This document shows, one piece after another, positions 34,131 to 49,879 of a stretch of 64,000 bases of DNA; positions within the stretch are counted from its first letter, which is position 1, and each line of letters begins with the position of its first letter. This DNA comes from Lethocerus indicus. Taxonomy: Eukaryota; Arthropoda; Insecta; Hemiptera; Belostomatidae. The notes below the pieces were generated by a model. The model saw only the letters and a program-made list of their open reading frames with translations, had not been told where the DNA came from and did not search any database. The stretch is taken from contig JACDQD010000009.1 in NCBI GenBank assembly GCA_019843655.1, positions 4,053,204 through 4,117,203 of the forward strand. Reading direction: 5' to 3'. Both the position numbers and the translations under genes were made by a program.

Positions 34131-36604
34131 TATTTGAGTTGAGGGGGGGGTGGGATTTTGTTAATCGGCTTAAGTCTATGTCGGATTGTCGGTCAAAAAT
34201 CTGGTAGCATGAGTTCAAGTATACCATAATAATACTTTTTGATGTGTTAAAACTTCGATATATCGGATAAATGTAACATTTATTGAAAGGTCCCGTTATT
34301 GTATCGGTAGTTTATAGTAAACATATGCTCGAAGGTCCATGAAAGGATCGCCGTATCTTTGCCGGTGGAAGGGGGAGGACGATGTATAAAAGACGCGGGG
34401 ACAGCGCGCAGATTTATCAAAAGACCCGGCTCGACTTTTCCTCCTTCGGGGGGTAGAGTCCTTTCGAGGAAATCGATCTCTTTCGATCGTCCTGCCGACC
34501 GGTCCGCGAGGGAAGAAAGAGAGGTCGTAGAGGAAGGGAAGGTGGAGGTTGGTTGTGCCCCCGGGCGAGATATGTAGCATTCCTGAGGGGGCCTTCACCT
34601 CCGCCGGAGCCCCACTTCCCGCCCCGGCCTCTGCCCAGTCACTTTCTCGGATCAGTGCAATTCCTTCCTGGCCGTCGCTGATTTTTCGGGAAACCGAGTT
34701 CGCTGACCGTCAAACCTAAGGCTCTGGCTTGTTTAGACGGAATCTTTCTTAGGTTTGGAATAGGTATCACCCTTTAAAAATAATTAAGACTATAACTTTA
34801 TCCTATATCAACAGATACGTAAATAGTTAACTTAATAATTAACTCGCTCCTTCAATCCTTGCCACAACGGTACCAGGATTTTTTCGAGGCTCTAATTTGT
34901 CGAAATATCACAATATTCCGAAAAAAGTTACCGTTTAAACAATTTCTTCAATATTTGATTGCATTTTCCCAATTCAAGAACGGCTTGCCGGGGCTTTCTT
35001 TCCGGAAAAGTACAAGATGCCCGATTTCCTCACGGACAGACGAGTACAACTAGTGTTTTAATAAATTAAATTATCTACAGTAATCGATAATTAATCAATT
35101 ACCTTATCTGTTAAGGAATTGAGTGACAATTCGGTCCGCCACCGCACAGTTACGCCACCTCGCTCAAAAGAAATTCCCCCCTATGTATAGAGTGTTGTTT
35201 GATATAGGCCAGCGATACGGACCTTATCGGTATCAAATATATTTCATTTGAGGTGTTTGTTCGATATTGAGTTTTTTTACATACCATCGCTTTTGTAATT
35301 TTCTAGACCGTTTTTGGGTGTTTACCTCTTACTTATGCCGCGGTGCGAGACAATTAATTAAATGGCAGTGTGTTTTGTCGACAGCCCACGTTGTCATTTT
35401 TATCGAGCTATAACCGCTAATTGAATACTTCCTACTGACTTACAAAAAGAAACTTGTTTAACTAGGCATCGAACAACCGAAAAGGGAGAGAGAGAAATTA
35501 GTAAGAACGGTGGGAAAATGAAATGAATGAATGAAGCGACCGCAACTCATTTTCATTTCTACAGCTTTCCTCCTTAGGTCATTGCGTCCATCCTTAAATC
35601 TGGTACGTTATTTTTCATTTAGATGCGTCGTGACAGTAAGTTGAAGCGGTGCTTTTTTCTAATAATAAAATTAGGACACGAAAAAATTATTTGTTTCGTG
35701 GCAGCGTTGCCAAATGTGATATGACTCATTTTAATTATAATTAGAATTCCTTTTGCGCTACTTATTTATCCATTACATATTTCAACATCGGTCTACTTTG
35801 GTTACAACCGCCTCTTGAAGTGATGTCATATTTAAACTTCAATTGTAGATTTATCTGTTATATCCGGATACTTTTTATGCGCTGTTAACTGTGTTTGTTT
35901 CTCGTTAAGACGGGAGCTACTTTCAAATAGAACTTAGAAGACCGCTCATTTTAATCGATTTAATCTATTTTCGAACCGTGGACTTTTTTGAATCGCTGCT
36001 TCCCCTAGTCATAAAAAGCGTGTAAATGTCACGTCCCCGAACTCTCTGGAGGCTCGTACGCCCTTGGGCATTGACCTGTAGATGTTGTATCCGAGACCTG
36101 AATATTTTTACCCCCCACCCCCCATTCAAAACAATAAATATCGCATTTATTAGCTTTTTTAGGTATAGGTATCGGACATAGCAAAGCAGCACTAAGCTGT
36201 CGAATATTGTAAGTACCAGGTTAACATCTGTTCATATAAATTGTGACCATACTAAATCTTCGGCATTTCCGCTAATACTTCATTAGATGCTCGAACCGTT
36301 ATTCCGATTACCGTTAATGTCTTCCAAGACGATTAAGCAATTCATTTCCGTTCAGAACTCCTAATCATTTCCTATCCTTTATTTCTTTAGACCGACCTGT
36401 ATCGAATTTAAAATGATTTCGTGCAAGAATGGATCCAATACTATCTTCCTTAAATGTTTCGCCTGCTGGGAACTCAACAAAGAGATTTCAGTAAAGTTAA
36501 AAGTAACGGTACAAAGTAACGTTGAACAGGATCCATTGAGCTTGACCTACTATGGGCGTATATAGTATAGTCCCCCCGGATCCTGATGAATAATGTACGC
36601 CGGC
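34131..36604. other. Non-coding stretch, nothing recognised
   Basis: A GC islet at 34340-34700 with opposing open frames (34359-34577 on +, 34296-34598 on -), then AT-rich DNA with TAATTA/ATTAAT words. No RNA gene, repeat or strong hairpin was recognised. Confidence 0.45.
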
Positions 36605-36612
36605 TGACGTCA
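36605..36612. promoter_or_regulatory. Full CRE palindrome (TGACGTCA)
   Basis: An exact 8-bp CREB/ATF consensus in a small GC-richer patch between AT-rich sequences. A second exact copy occurs at 49872-49879. About one copy per window is expected by chance. Confidence 0.35.
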
Positions 36613-36785
36613 TCGCGAAAATATTCGACCCGTTAACAGAATTGGGTTTGAACTGAGCGATTTTTACAATTAATTAAATATCGTCATGTTCGAAATGTGT
36701 TTATCTCACGGTCTTTAAACTAGGTTCCTTTATTTCTGACTGCACATTGAATAAATCTTTTGTCCATTCATTTGTTCCTTTATGT

Positions 36786-36835
36786 TTCCTCTCGCTTGAT
36801 CTCACATGTTTCGGCTTATCGCCGTCTTCAGTACT
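36786..36835 (-). repeat. R2 dispersed repeat, copy C (short, best hammerhead-like core)
   Basis: On the minus strand: CTGAAGA (36831-36825), CGGC-GATAA-GCCG (36824-36812), AAAC (36811-36808), then ATGTGAGATCAAGCGAGAGG, which matches the distal part of copy B with a deletion. The GCCGAAAC end gives a GAAAC after a 3-bp GGC/GCC stem, closer to a hammerhead core than copy B. The remainder of the element is not recognisable. Confidence 0.5.
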
Positions 36836-37331
36836 ACTTCACAGTTGTGTTTAGGGAAATCGGTTCTCCTTGAAATATCAACTGGATTTTCTCAGATATT
36901 CACACGAATTAAATTTATAAGGTGTCCAATATTATGTTCTACTATTACCCTGCCAAACGAGGTTGCTAGGACAGCATTACGCGATTCTACCGTAAGTGAG
37001 TGATAATTACCGGAAATATTTGTCGTTTAGTTTCATTTTAGAGGAAACAACGCACAGCAACTGTCTGTTTGATACTAATTCTTTGACTGTGCATCTATGG
37101 TCCCATTGAAGGTATACCATTAAGGCATTGTAACCAAGAGAAGTAGTTCAGATTGTTTCGCTACGAATATCCAACTGTCCGGTCTATTCCCGACCAATCA
37201 CGGTTTTGCCCGTGAAATATTTTAAAGATTCCAAGTGCCGGCCATGCTCCGGGGCCATTATTGAATATCGAATAGCAGAGTGCTATACACTGCTGACACT
37301 CTCGCGGGATCCGCCTCCGCATCGCGTTGTT
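36836..37331. other. Non-coding stretch, nothing recognised
   Basis: Mixed composition. A plus-strand open frame (36806-37003, 65 aa) overlaps the R2 fragment and shows no motif. A donor-like GTAAGTGAG occurs near 36991 without a matching exon. Confidence 0.45.
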
Positions 37332-37353
37332 GGGGGCGGTGGGAGGGAGAGGG
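37332..37353 (+). other. Canonical G-quadruplex motif
   Basis: G runs at 37332-37336, 37341-37343, 37345-37347 and 37351-37353 have loops of 4, 1 and 3 nt, inside a CpG-rich islet (37290-37460). Confidence 0.7.
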
Positions 37354-38953
37354 CTGCGACGGAGCTCGTGAAATATTAAACATTCGTACCGACCGAAAGG
37401 TTAGAGGTCACCGGGGTATAACGGGCTCGAGTTTGCATTTCTCCCGGTATTCTTGTAAGTCAAAATTCTCCTTTACACTCTCCAAAAATAGGCCTTACTT
37501 TAATTAGCTCTACTCTACAAACGCCGACTCTCACTACTCCGACCGCTATCAATTATATAATGATTATACTATTAATCTCGCATTCGTACACAGGGCCTAA
37601 TTCGGTCTAATAGGCAAGTAATTACACCCTCGATGTTGTTTGATTTATGTTAACGGTTTTGAATTTGGGTGGGAGCTAACCGCCATATCTGCTCTTGATC
37701 TACTTTTCTTCTGTGGCGTAATTGTGATCAATGATTCTTGTTTATTTTAATGGTAAAACGGCTTTGCCTACTTTGCGAAACGGGTACTCGACTAATAAAT
37801 TACCTATTTTTTTTTTATTTAATACGGCAATTAGAAAGGGATTTCTGCGAGACATTTGCATTTATTCCAGTTTCCAGAACTCGCGAAACTAAAGTTTCGT
37901 TTTTATGACGGCTATATTTTAAATAGTCCAAAGAATGAGGTTTTATGCGCACTACCGGAGCCATTATTGCTGAACTTACTGCGAGGAATTTATAACATAA
38001 ACACATAACTAACGTGTCCGTCATGCTGTGCTGCAGCCGTATCGTACTACATTAGGATTCTGTAGTTGAACGTAATTGATTCAAATAAGATTTATCAAAT
38101 GTTGTCACCGTCATAGTCAAGATTGGCTTGAAAATTTAAGTTTAATGTGTGGTCGAATGATTGGAATGAAATATAATTTTTATTATACCTTTATAGTTAA
38201 TCAGAGAGTTTCAGTTCGTGTTCAGTCATAATTAACATGGTATCGGTTTGGACTCTGTCATCCCTTAAATCCATTTATAAATAATTATTTATATACACAG
38301 TTTGTGGGACTATTACTGCAATTTAAAATGATAATTACAATCGGGACAAGATATTTTGTAGCATCATTTTCTGGATTTCGAAAGGACTCGATCAGTGGCC
38401 ATTTTATATATTAAAAACGTAAGTTTACCCCTATTCTGGAAATGGAAAAGCTTACAAAGCGAATATTCCGTTACCGGCTGTAACTTCGTACCTATCGAAA
38501 CCTTGTCGAAGAACCCGCCCCCTTTAAAGGATTCACGCATACGGCGATCTGTTTAGCAGAAAGCCGAGACGTGGCGGAGCGGGAAATAGCGTTTTACGTT
38601 CAGTTGACGCCGCTTTAAACGGTACCCCGTGTCCACTGGCCGGAGTTTCTTGAGGGACCTCAAGTTGTGTGGGGCCCGTAACTTGGGGGGACGGTCTCAT
38701 GCATGACCTCACCCAACCTACAGGAAGACTTTTCTCTCTTTTTCCGCTTCTTCTTCTTAACTTCCGGTTTCCCTCCGACACGTTTCCACCATTAACCCGG
38801 TCCGTTGGACCGATCCCGTTGTGTCCAAACTGGGCGGAACCCCATGATAAATTACGGCATTTTATTGCGGATGCATAAAGGGAGGGAATTTCAAGTTGGC
38901 TTCTCATGTTTTAGGAACAGTTGTGAGATTCATTTATACAGTTTTAGTTACTC
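37354..38953. other. Non-coding stretch, nothing recognised
   Basis: Mostly AT-rich. A CpG-rich islet at 38500-38880 holds overlapping frames on both strands (38533-38907 minus, 38669-38878 plus) without recognisable domains. Confidence 0.45.
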
Positions 38954-39032
38954 CGTGTACTTGCGGTACACGTTTTGAGACCGGCCTGATTTTATAAAAT
39001 CATGGTACAGTACGAAAATAGAAAACTGTACC
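38954..39032. repeat. Three clustered palindromes
   Basis: Hairpin CGTGTAC/GTACACG (38954-38972, loop TTGCG) is followed by a perfect 14-bp palindrome (38988-39001). Next comes hairpin GGTACAGT/ACTGTACC (39004-39032) with a 13-nt A-rich loop. All three arms pair perfectly, and they occupy 79 bp of otherwise ordinary sequence. Confidence 0.7.
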
Positions 39033-41360
39033 GATTCTGTATTACGCGTACGAGGGAGATTTGATAATTAAGGTAAATTAGTTGAAATATTTATTTTACA
39101 AGCTTTGAAAAATAAATACTCATAAGTCTTGAGTTGATAAATTATTTGTTTATATCCCTCGATAAAGTTGTTTTTTGGAAAGATTAAACACAATTTTACA
39201 AAACCATTGATCCACTCGTATATCAATTTAAAATGTTAACTTTATGCTAAAATGGGTCCGTGGCGAAAAGGGCTGTTTTCCGTTTATGAATGTACATTAT
39301 CCAATGATTTGCAGGGCCGGTTAATATTTCCTGTTTATAACACCGCGATCCCTTTGTCTGTGTGGTAGAATTCCGGTCGTGTTATATTATTGGGCTTGGC
39401 GAGGGAAAGTATTCGAAACCTGTGGGGTATTCCTCGGTCGCCGCACTTATCCGTCCCGGGATTCCGCGGCATATTCCCCCGCCCTGTTTACGTTTAAACC
39501 GAAAGCTTTTCAATACTCGTTCTCCGACTGCGTGCATTGTGCAAAGTGTACACAAAACAACAGTCAAGCGTATTACATTTCATACAGTGTTCATCACGGA
39601 GAATTCACTTGTCAAACTAATAAAACTTATAAGAGAAATTGTCAAAAGGAATTAATACAGTTTTTAAGAGCAGTTGTTATTATCTCTAATCAAATTTTGA
39701 ACAATAATTATAAGACATTATGTATGGAATTATAATCTTTCTGAATTTGTTATACTCGGATTCGTTTATTTTTTTCATTATCAACCAAATAAATTAATGT
39801 ATTTTAAACGTTTAGAAGTTTTATCGACTTATATTATTGATAAGGGTCACCTTTTCGGCGTAATTTGAAAGTAGGTAACTTTCTCTTTGGAGTTCACACC
39901 GCTAATAGCTATTTTACGGTGTGCGAACCAGCACCAGGCTCTCATGGCTTGTTCGGCTCTTCGTCTGCCATCACCCCGCTGACCTAGTTTCGGCAGCGTT
40001 TCTAAGGAAATTTTGCAACCCGCATGTGATCAAGGCCGCTAAAAACTATGTTTATTTTCGTCGACATAATTTTGCTTCGTAGTTATCGAATTCAGGACAG
40101 CGGGATGAGTACGCTGACCTAAACGAGGCTTGATTTAAATGCGCTTGAGCACAAAGCGCGCTTATCACTAGTTAAAGTATTTTGTCTTCATTATTTATTG
40201 GAGCGAGTGTAATATTATAAATATTATAGAACTTGTGAGGGTCGTTTTTATAGGAAAAATGGCAAGCACATAATATCGCGTGAAAGCTCTACTAGCTCCT
40301 CCCGCTTTGAATAACCTCCCGTAGCCGCGGTCCTCCAATAAGGTACCGGTTTTTGCTCTCATAAAAAAGGGGAAAGGGAAGTAAAAAAAATATCGCCCAA
40401 TATTTCTTGCCAGTTCCATCTTGTCTTGGCTCCCATTGTTCCCGTCGGGTCTGGGTTTCATTGGAAAGCCGTTGAAGCGGGCCGGTCCGCTCTAATTAGT
40501 TGTTTTGTGTTCCGTTCCTCCGGTCTGGGGGGAGAACTCCATTTTGATTGCTCCGCGGGGGTGGAGCGCTGATTGATATTCATTTAATTCCGGGGCGTTT
40601 GCGTATCGCGAACCGTTTCGGAAATTTTAATAATCAACACAAAAAAAGGCCCCCCTAAATTAAACCTACATTAGTGACGTAGAATGAGGTCGGGCGGCCG
40701 GAACTGTCTATGATGTTTTAGCCGCACTTACGAGAGCCGGGAGATTGTGTTCTGTATTCATATTACGAACACGAACAAATGGAACAACTTGTGGAAGTGA
40801 CTCTGTCTCGTATCGCTACTGTAATTGGATGTAACGATTAATTTAATGTATGAAAAATATATGAAAAACTTCGCATTGGCAAAATAATAACGAGGGAAAG
40901 AATTCGCAACAGTTCAGAGGTCCTTAACACAGGATATCATGACTAAGTCTTACAGAGTGATCTATGCCGATTATGAGGCAGCAGTTCTTGACTTCGAAAA
41001 AGTGTTTAAATTATTACATACTAATCTGATTTTATCCATTTTTATCTATTCGACCGAAACGGAACCAGGTTTAATTTCGAATTCCGCGTATCCTGAATGA
41101 TGGTGTGGTGTCCGTATATACACCCGTCGACCGGATGAAAAACGGTACCGCTGCTGCGGACGTACGGGCCCGAGATCGCATCTGGATTTGGTGCAATTCC
41201 GCGGAGAAAGTAAAAACCGGGCCGGTGTTGAGGATGGATGTAGGCCGGCGGAGTGTTGAGGGCGTCTGGGCGCTATTTGCCCGTCTCCGGTGGACTTGGG
41301 TGTTTATGGGGTCAGTGGGACTCCCGCTCGTTCTTCTGGCAAGGCCGTCCCCGCCTCCTT
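39033..41360. other. Non-coding stretch, nothing recognised
   Basis: Frames at 39362-39655 and 39379-39735 (97 and 118 aa, +) overlap in different registers and a minus-strand frame covers part of them. The 118-aa one is Cys-containing but has no spacing I recognise as a domain. CpG-rich islets lie at 39410-39500, 40420-40720 and 41100-41400. Confidence 0.45.
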
Positions 41361-41368
41361 TATATAAG
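41361..41368 (+). promoter_or_regulatory. TATA-box-like TATATAAG in a GC islet
   Basis: TATATAAG follows a C/T-rich stretch and precedes GC-rich DNA, a context like that of an arthropod TATA promoter. No initiator or transcript evidence supports it. Similar words in GC-rich context occur at 44946-44953, about 55176, 61797 and 62616. Confidence 0.2.
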
Positions 41369-41407
41369 ACTCCCCCGGCGCGTTTTTTTTCTGGACGTTA
41401 ACCCTTT

Positions 41408-41965
41408 TGTAATATTACAGTTCTCTTGTTTCTTTCCTTTTGTTGAGTGGGAAATCAACCGCACATTGTTTTCGGGGTCTTGGAGTAGTAGTGTAGATAA
41501 TAAAATTATTTGTACATATATTTATTAAAATACAATATTAAGAATTAAGTTATTAATTTTAAACATCTTAAGTAAAGATCACTTTTCTTATTTTGTAGTC
41601 TATTGTTAGTTACCTCCAAACATGGGCTGTAATGGTTTACAATATTGGAAACAACACCCGGTGTATTTGACTGAACGTTTACCACTTCGTACTATTCCCA
41701 TTTTCTTATTTCAGCTCTTGATTTTAAACTTGTAGTATATAAGTAAACATGACTTTATTTTGTTGGCCGTCTATTGTAAGCTACCTCTGAATTTGACCTC
41801 TAATCGTTTACAATGTTTGAAAAGATCCCCAGGTGCTTTTTTGTAATCGTTTCGTAATACGTCTTCTCGTTTCATCCCTTTGGCCGAGTGAAAACTCGAC
41901 CGCGCCCTGTTTCGAGGCCCTATAGGAATAGTATAGATATTACAGTTATATATTTAATATATTCT
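41408..41965 (+). repeat. Degenerate tandem repeat
   Basis: Block B (TTATTTTGTAG..TCTATTGTTAG..TACCTCC..TTTACAAT) at about 41588-41670 recurs at about 41756-41840 (period about 170 bp). Block A (TTCTCTTGTTTC, then a GAGTG-AAAATC or CTCGACCGC stretch, CTGTTTTCGGGG-like, ..AGTAGTGTAGATA) at about 41420-41520 recurs at about 41865-41950. Both pairs are clearly related by eye but diverged, with indels, so the whole interval is probably an old tandem array. The element class is unknown. Confidence 0.6.
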
Positions 41966-44945
<2,980 letters not shown>

Positions 44946-44953
44946 CTATATAA
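44946..44953 (+). promoter_or_regulatory. TATA-box-like CTATATAA upstream of (GA)68
   Basis: CTATATAA in CpG-rich DNA, 21 bp before the start of the GA array. GA-rich tracts bound by GAGA-type factors often flank arthropod promoters, so this would be a plausible promoter position, but no initiator or exon supports it. Confidence 0.2.
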
Positions 44954-44971
44954 CCGACGCCCCGTGGACAC

Positions 44972-45112
<141 letters not shown>

Positions 45113-45149
45113 CCGGGGTGGAAGAGCGGGGGAATAGAGAGGAGAGAGA

Positions 45150-45168
45150 GGGTGGGTGGGAGGGAGGG
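45150..45168 (+). other. Tight canonical G-quadruplex motif
   Basis: Five G runs of three (45150-45152, 45154-45156, 45158-45160, 45162-45164, 45166-45168) are separated by single bases. Single-nucleotide loops give the most stable parallel quadruplexes. It lies 40 bp after the (GA)68 array. Confidence 0.85.
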
Positions 45169-46187
45169 AGAGAGAGGCGCTCTGTTGCTATGCCACCGTC
45201 ACGCTCTACATAGCCCCCGCCCCCCAAGTTCACCGGACTCCAAGGTTGGGCACACCGCATCTCCGCTCTCAAAAATTATACCATTTGCCACAGTTTCCCA
45301 GCCGTATTTAACCCACCATTGTACCCTTTGAAAGGGCTAAACGTACCCTGTATATTTGTTCTGGTTCCGACCAGAATCGATCGATAGATATAAGCCCGCG
45401 ATTAACGCGAATGTATGGCGCCCTCGGAATATGGAAGACGACCCATGTTTCCCTTTTCGTATACGCGTAGGTACAGTCAGTACGGTTCCACTCTGAGGCC
45501 ACTGTTACTCCAGGTTCCTCCCGAACGACTGTAACATGCTCCCATCTGGGGCATTGGTCATACACTACGCAGAGATCTTTCCGCAGTTTGCATAATATAT
45601 TACACTTCATTCCAATATTAACTGAATGCACCCGTACAGTAATCAAAATAGCTACACGAGTTCGATGACCCGACAGAACAGTAACGACGGTTGTTTAGAT
45701 TAAGTTATATTGAGACAAGGGTAAGTTTGGTTTCTGACCGCGCATAATGAACTAGTCTACGAGGTGCGCTTTATAAAAATACTAATGAAAAATCCTGTCC
45801 CGCAGTTGCTGTAACTTGCGATTTATAAAATTTGAATTTTAACCCGTATTAACAGCAGTCGCTAGACAACAGTTCCAGTTGAATTGTGGCCATTTCGTTA
45901 AATGCCGCTTAGAACTGAAATCGCAATTACGATTGAATTTTTACTTCGCGAATTGGCTGTAAATGTCAGAACGGCAGAAAATAAAAATTGATCTTCCCAG
46001 CTATTCGGGCCAGCCAACTACCGCGCGATAATATTTGACGAGCTGCACTCCAAGTGTTATTGTCCTTCAGAATTTGTCGGGCGATCCCTGCTGTTATGAT
46101 CCCGACTCGTAAATGTATTAACTTCAATTGCAGTTCAAATTTCATTGATAATACTTGTTTGCCACCTCGAGGGCAAAGAAACATAGC

Positions 46188-46190
<3 letters not shown>
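45169..46190. other. Non-coding stretch, nothing recognised
   Basis: A GC islet to about 45260, then mixed AT-rich sequence. The minus-strand frame at 45308-45646 (112 aa) has no recognisable domain. A GGGTAAGTTT donor-like word sits at about 45719, with a possible acceptor TTGTTTAG about 30 bp upstream, too weak to call. Confidence 0.45.

Positions 46191-46239
<49 letters not shown>
46191..46239 (+). repeat. (TA)24 microsatellite
   Basis: A perfect TA array of 49 bp. It is self-complementary and cruciform-prone. Overlapping frames on both strands read as Tyr-Ile repeats and are artefacts. Confidence 0.99.
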
Positions 46240-46242
<3 letters not shown>

Positions 46243-49200
46243 ATCGCATATAATGAAGAATTTATTTTTATGTTGAAAAGCGTCAAAGTTAGACTCTCCG
46301 AGTGGATAAGAAGGTTAACTTACGCTGAATTGGCAGATTGTCGCTAGATCGACGTTGTTAGGCCCAGGTGCTATTACTCTGGAAACACTGATAAGCAGGA
46401 CGGGTGACTCTACCGGTAGTCATAACCAAACCAGTGCCTACAAAAATAACGTACAATTATTCCTTGATACCTTGCAACGAAAAAGAGTATTCATAATTTG
46501 GCACGATCTAATGGGGCATCTTTCTGCTGTCGAATTGGGACGAAATAAGTCCAGTTAGATCTATATCGCTGGAAAAATTCATCGGGCGATTATTTCAACT
46601 TAATTTTTTTCAGAATTTAGTATTCCAAATTTCCCGCATTCAAATGGGCGCAGAAACGGGTAATGTCGCGCGGCATAATGTTTCTAGACCCCGATGACGG
46701 CGTTCGTTCTCGATACCCGGCAGTGTTAGCTTGGCATCGGCCTCTGCCCGTTCCGTTCCACTATTCTTAGTATGTGGGACAATTTACGCGATCTGATTCC
46801 CTGGCTAACAGCTGAGGCGGCGCGCGCGCTGGAAAAAAAGACCTCCTCTCTTGCCCGCTCCGCCTTTCACCTCACCGGGTGAAAATGTCGGCCGGATCTC
46901 CACAGGAATGATGCTTAATTGCCCTGTAAAAGAGTCAATACATTTTGGAGTTGATAAAAATCTGCTTATTGAATCCAGAAAAATTTAAAAAAAGATTCAA
47001 ATTCTAGTTGGATAAACTGAAACCGCACTAAAAGAGGGTTCCTATGAGCTACCTCTAGTTATCGATTAATATTTAAACGTACAATATGTACATATGGAGT
47101 CTTGTTTTGTACGAAATAAATGTTATAAAAAATTTACGCAAATGGCAGTATTACAATACTATTCATTACCTCCACATGTTCTCTTCATATTCCCGGCTGG
47201 GAGTCGGTTCGTAGGGTGTTCGAAAAGCCGGATCTCGACCCTCCGATAATTCAATACCCAAGTTGTCACTATCCTTAACTCCCCGGACCAGTAAACGAAT
47301 TTTCTTTCATCATTCCTCATTTTCCCCTCATTTATTTTTACCCTATTTTATTTTGACCTTAGTCGGAGGGGAACTTTTGCTGGACGGGGAGAATTTGTCA
47401 GTAATAATATTTAGTTTACAGCGTATATGACCCATCGGTATTTTATACACTTAATTATACTTTTTTATTTGTGTAATCGTAATTTAATTAAATATATGAG
47501 ATAATTTTTGTGTAATTAATACGATTGTTATATTGAGGGAAAAAATATATAAATCTACCCCCAAGGGGTATTTGATGCGTATGAAAATGAAGTAACTTTG
47601 AATACGAATAATGATATTTGTATATTATTATTATTGGGCCTGAAAAATATTAACGCTAATAATTGTGGAGCCTTGTTTCCTCGAATTCAAATTAATACTG
47701 TTCACCACACTGTTGGTTTATGTTAATTTTTCCGCTTGGTGTGAAGCAGTAGACTCTTCGTGATCAACAAGTGACGTTTGAAAATTGTGAAACTCCACCA
47801 CTGAATTATCACTTACATCGTAAATCGTAGTGTTTGCCTTGTCTTAGCCGAATAAGATACAATTTGCAAAACGGGCGGAAAATTTCCATATCCCTTCGTT
47901 ACATCCGATCCGATGAGAGGACGCACGAGTGAAGGGTAAAGTGCGTAGAGGGTCCAGAGAGGAATCTGTGTACATAATAAGTCCCTGTAACGAAGTTACG
48001 GCGTTGTCAAGACAACCATCGCTAAAGCAATCCCCCTGCTCACAACCCGCGTTCCAAAATTTTCTTAGTCTTTCGCTTCTTGTTCAGAAATATATAGAAC
48101 TTTTTATAACTTTCTGAACAGTTTTGAATATAATTTATTTTAGGCGGATTATTGTGTCATATTTCTTCATTACAAATAGATTTAGACAACGAATAAATTA
48201 TTTCTTACTTCTTTTATTTATATAATCTTGTCCTAGAAGACCCATACCCAATACGTGTATGAAATAAATCAAAACTATACCATTATATTGAGGGATTTGA
48301 CAGTGGGGTAATCGCAAAATTGAGTCTGTCCACTTGTAGATTATAAGTGCAAATAGTCATAACTAGGTTGACTATAAATGGATGGCCAACAGGCGGGCCG
48401 ACGCCCCCACAATTCGACCAGCGCCAAGATCCCTTATTTATAATTATCCCCCCATTGTCGTTGAAACAAATTTGTGAACAATAATTTGTTCCTTGTCATT
48501 CCGAAAGCAGTTGGTGATTTACAGTCACGTTGATGTATTTCAAACGTCCCTCATCAGAAAAGTGAGGTCGGGGGAAAGTCCCAAATTGAAATTATTGTAT
48601 ATTTCTTTCTTTATTAATGTCCACGCTATGTAGCTAACTGTGTTTATGCTTAAAAACTCCAGATCTTTTGTCCTAATTATGCATTCAGTCTACTATTACG
48701 TCTTCTTCAGAGTTTAAATAAATAATTTTTCTCCTAATATTGCAACATTTTATTCAGATATATAATCGCATCGTTTATTCCCTGCTGTTTCAATTCGCTT
48801 TACCCCAATCTATCCGGACGTCGGAATAAATGTCAGACCGTTGATAGCCGATCTAGAAAGGGAGAAGTTCAAAGCTGCAGTCCCAGTTGACAACTACTAG
48901 AAGACCGGTGAGGAATAGATCGGTTTAGAGAGGTTTAATGTATTTCTTGTGAGGGGGGGGGGTTGGAATATCATCACTGGTGCAATAGACAGTACTAAAA
49001 TATTATTATTAAGTACTTACCGTGCTCTTACCAGCGGAAAGTCGAAACTGGCCTACCTTAGGATCAAACAGCAAAAAAACCATCATTTGGGGTTACTTTC
49101 GGTGGCACCTAATTATCAGCCCGAATCCTATTCCACCCGGTGTTGATCCTCGAATATTGATCCACGGCATTGAGTGTAAACCTGTTTTCAGTAGCATCTT

Positions 49201-49871
49201 ACAACTCAGAAACTTGCTTCTGCGAAACGTAATACGCAATTAAGTTCGAGTCACATAGCTCAACGCGCATGTTAAAATATCGCCCCCCCCTCGGGTATTT
49301 TATACAACTTAACGGACCCATTATCTTCCCTTTATCTGAATTGCTTTTTCCACTGGTCGTAAATATTTTTCGCCGTGACATTTTGTCTCTCGTTCTCTCT
49401 CTCTACCCCGCATCTTTCTCTATTTCGGCATCTCTCTCTTCCTGTTTTCTGCAGTTGGAGAGGAATATTTTCAGTGACTCCTTTCGGGGTTTTTTCCACC
49501 TGGATTGCAGGATCCCGGTTCTCATTTGCCTTTTGGGACCGGTGCATCGGACTGAAACATAGTCATCGCGTAGGCCACGTCCCATTGGCCGAACGGGTGA
49601 CCTTTTGCTGTCTTTTATGTCTTGTTGAATTTATTCATTCGTTTTTTGAGGCTTCTGAACACTGCGATCTGATTTCAAAGTTCACTGAAAAACAGATACT
49701 AATGCAGCAGGATTCAGTTATTTTTGTCCAATTTGTGACACAATTATTTTTAGAAATATCTTCCTATTTTTTCTCCAGTTCTCATGCTAATGTAAGTTGC
49801 ATCTAAACTAAGAACCAGAAAATCTGGCTGTATATTGTCCCTTTGTGTTTCGTCCTGGGGCATTAACGAAC
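46240..49871. other. Non-coding stretch, nothing recognised
   Basis: A CpG-rich islet at 46630-46900, very AT-rich DNA around 47400-47700, a pyrimidine-rich stretch near 49390-49445 and a G10 run at 48953-48962. The 49375-49806 frame (+, 143 aa) is Phe/Ser/Leu-rich, overlaps frames on both strands and has no motif. At about 46297 a tRNA-A-box-like CCGAGTGGATAAG was seen, without a T arm at the right distance. Confidence 0.45.
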
Positions 49872-49879
49872 TGACGTCA
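49872..49879. promoter_or_regulatory. Full CRE palindrome (TGACGTCA), second copy
   Basis: An exact CREB/ATF consensus at the start of a CpG-rich islet (49860-50050). Two exact copies in 64 kb is slightly more than chance predicts, no more. Confidence 0.35.

Noticed and set aside
46290..46350. tRNA-Leu/Ser-like A box (CCGAGTGGATAAG)
   Set aside because: No TTCGANNC loop or acceptor complement follows at tRNA distance.
48655..48720. Possible extra R2 copy (GATCTTTTGTCC ... TCTTCTTCAG)
   Set aside because: Only short scattered matches and the paired core is missing.
49375..49806. 143-aa open frame on the plus strand
   Set aside because: Pyrimidine-driven Phe/Ser/Leu composition, overlapping frames on both strands, no motif.
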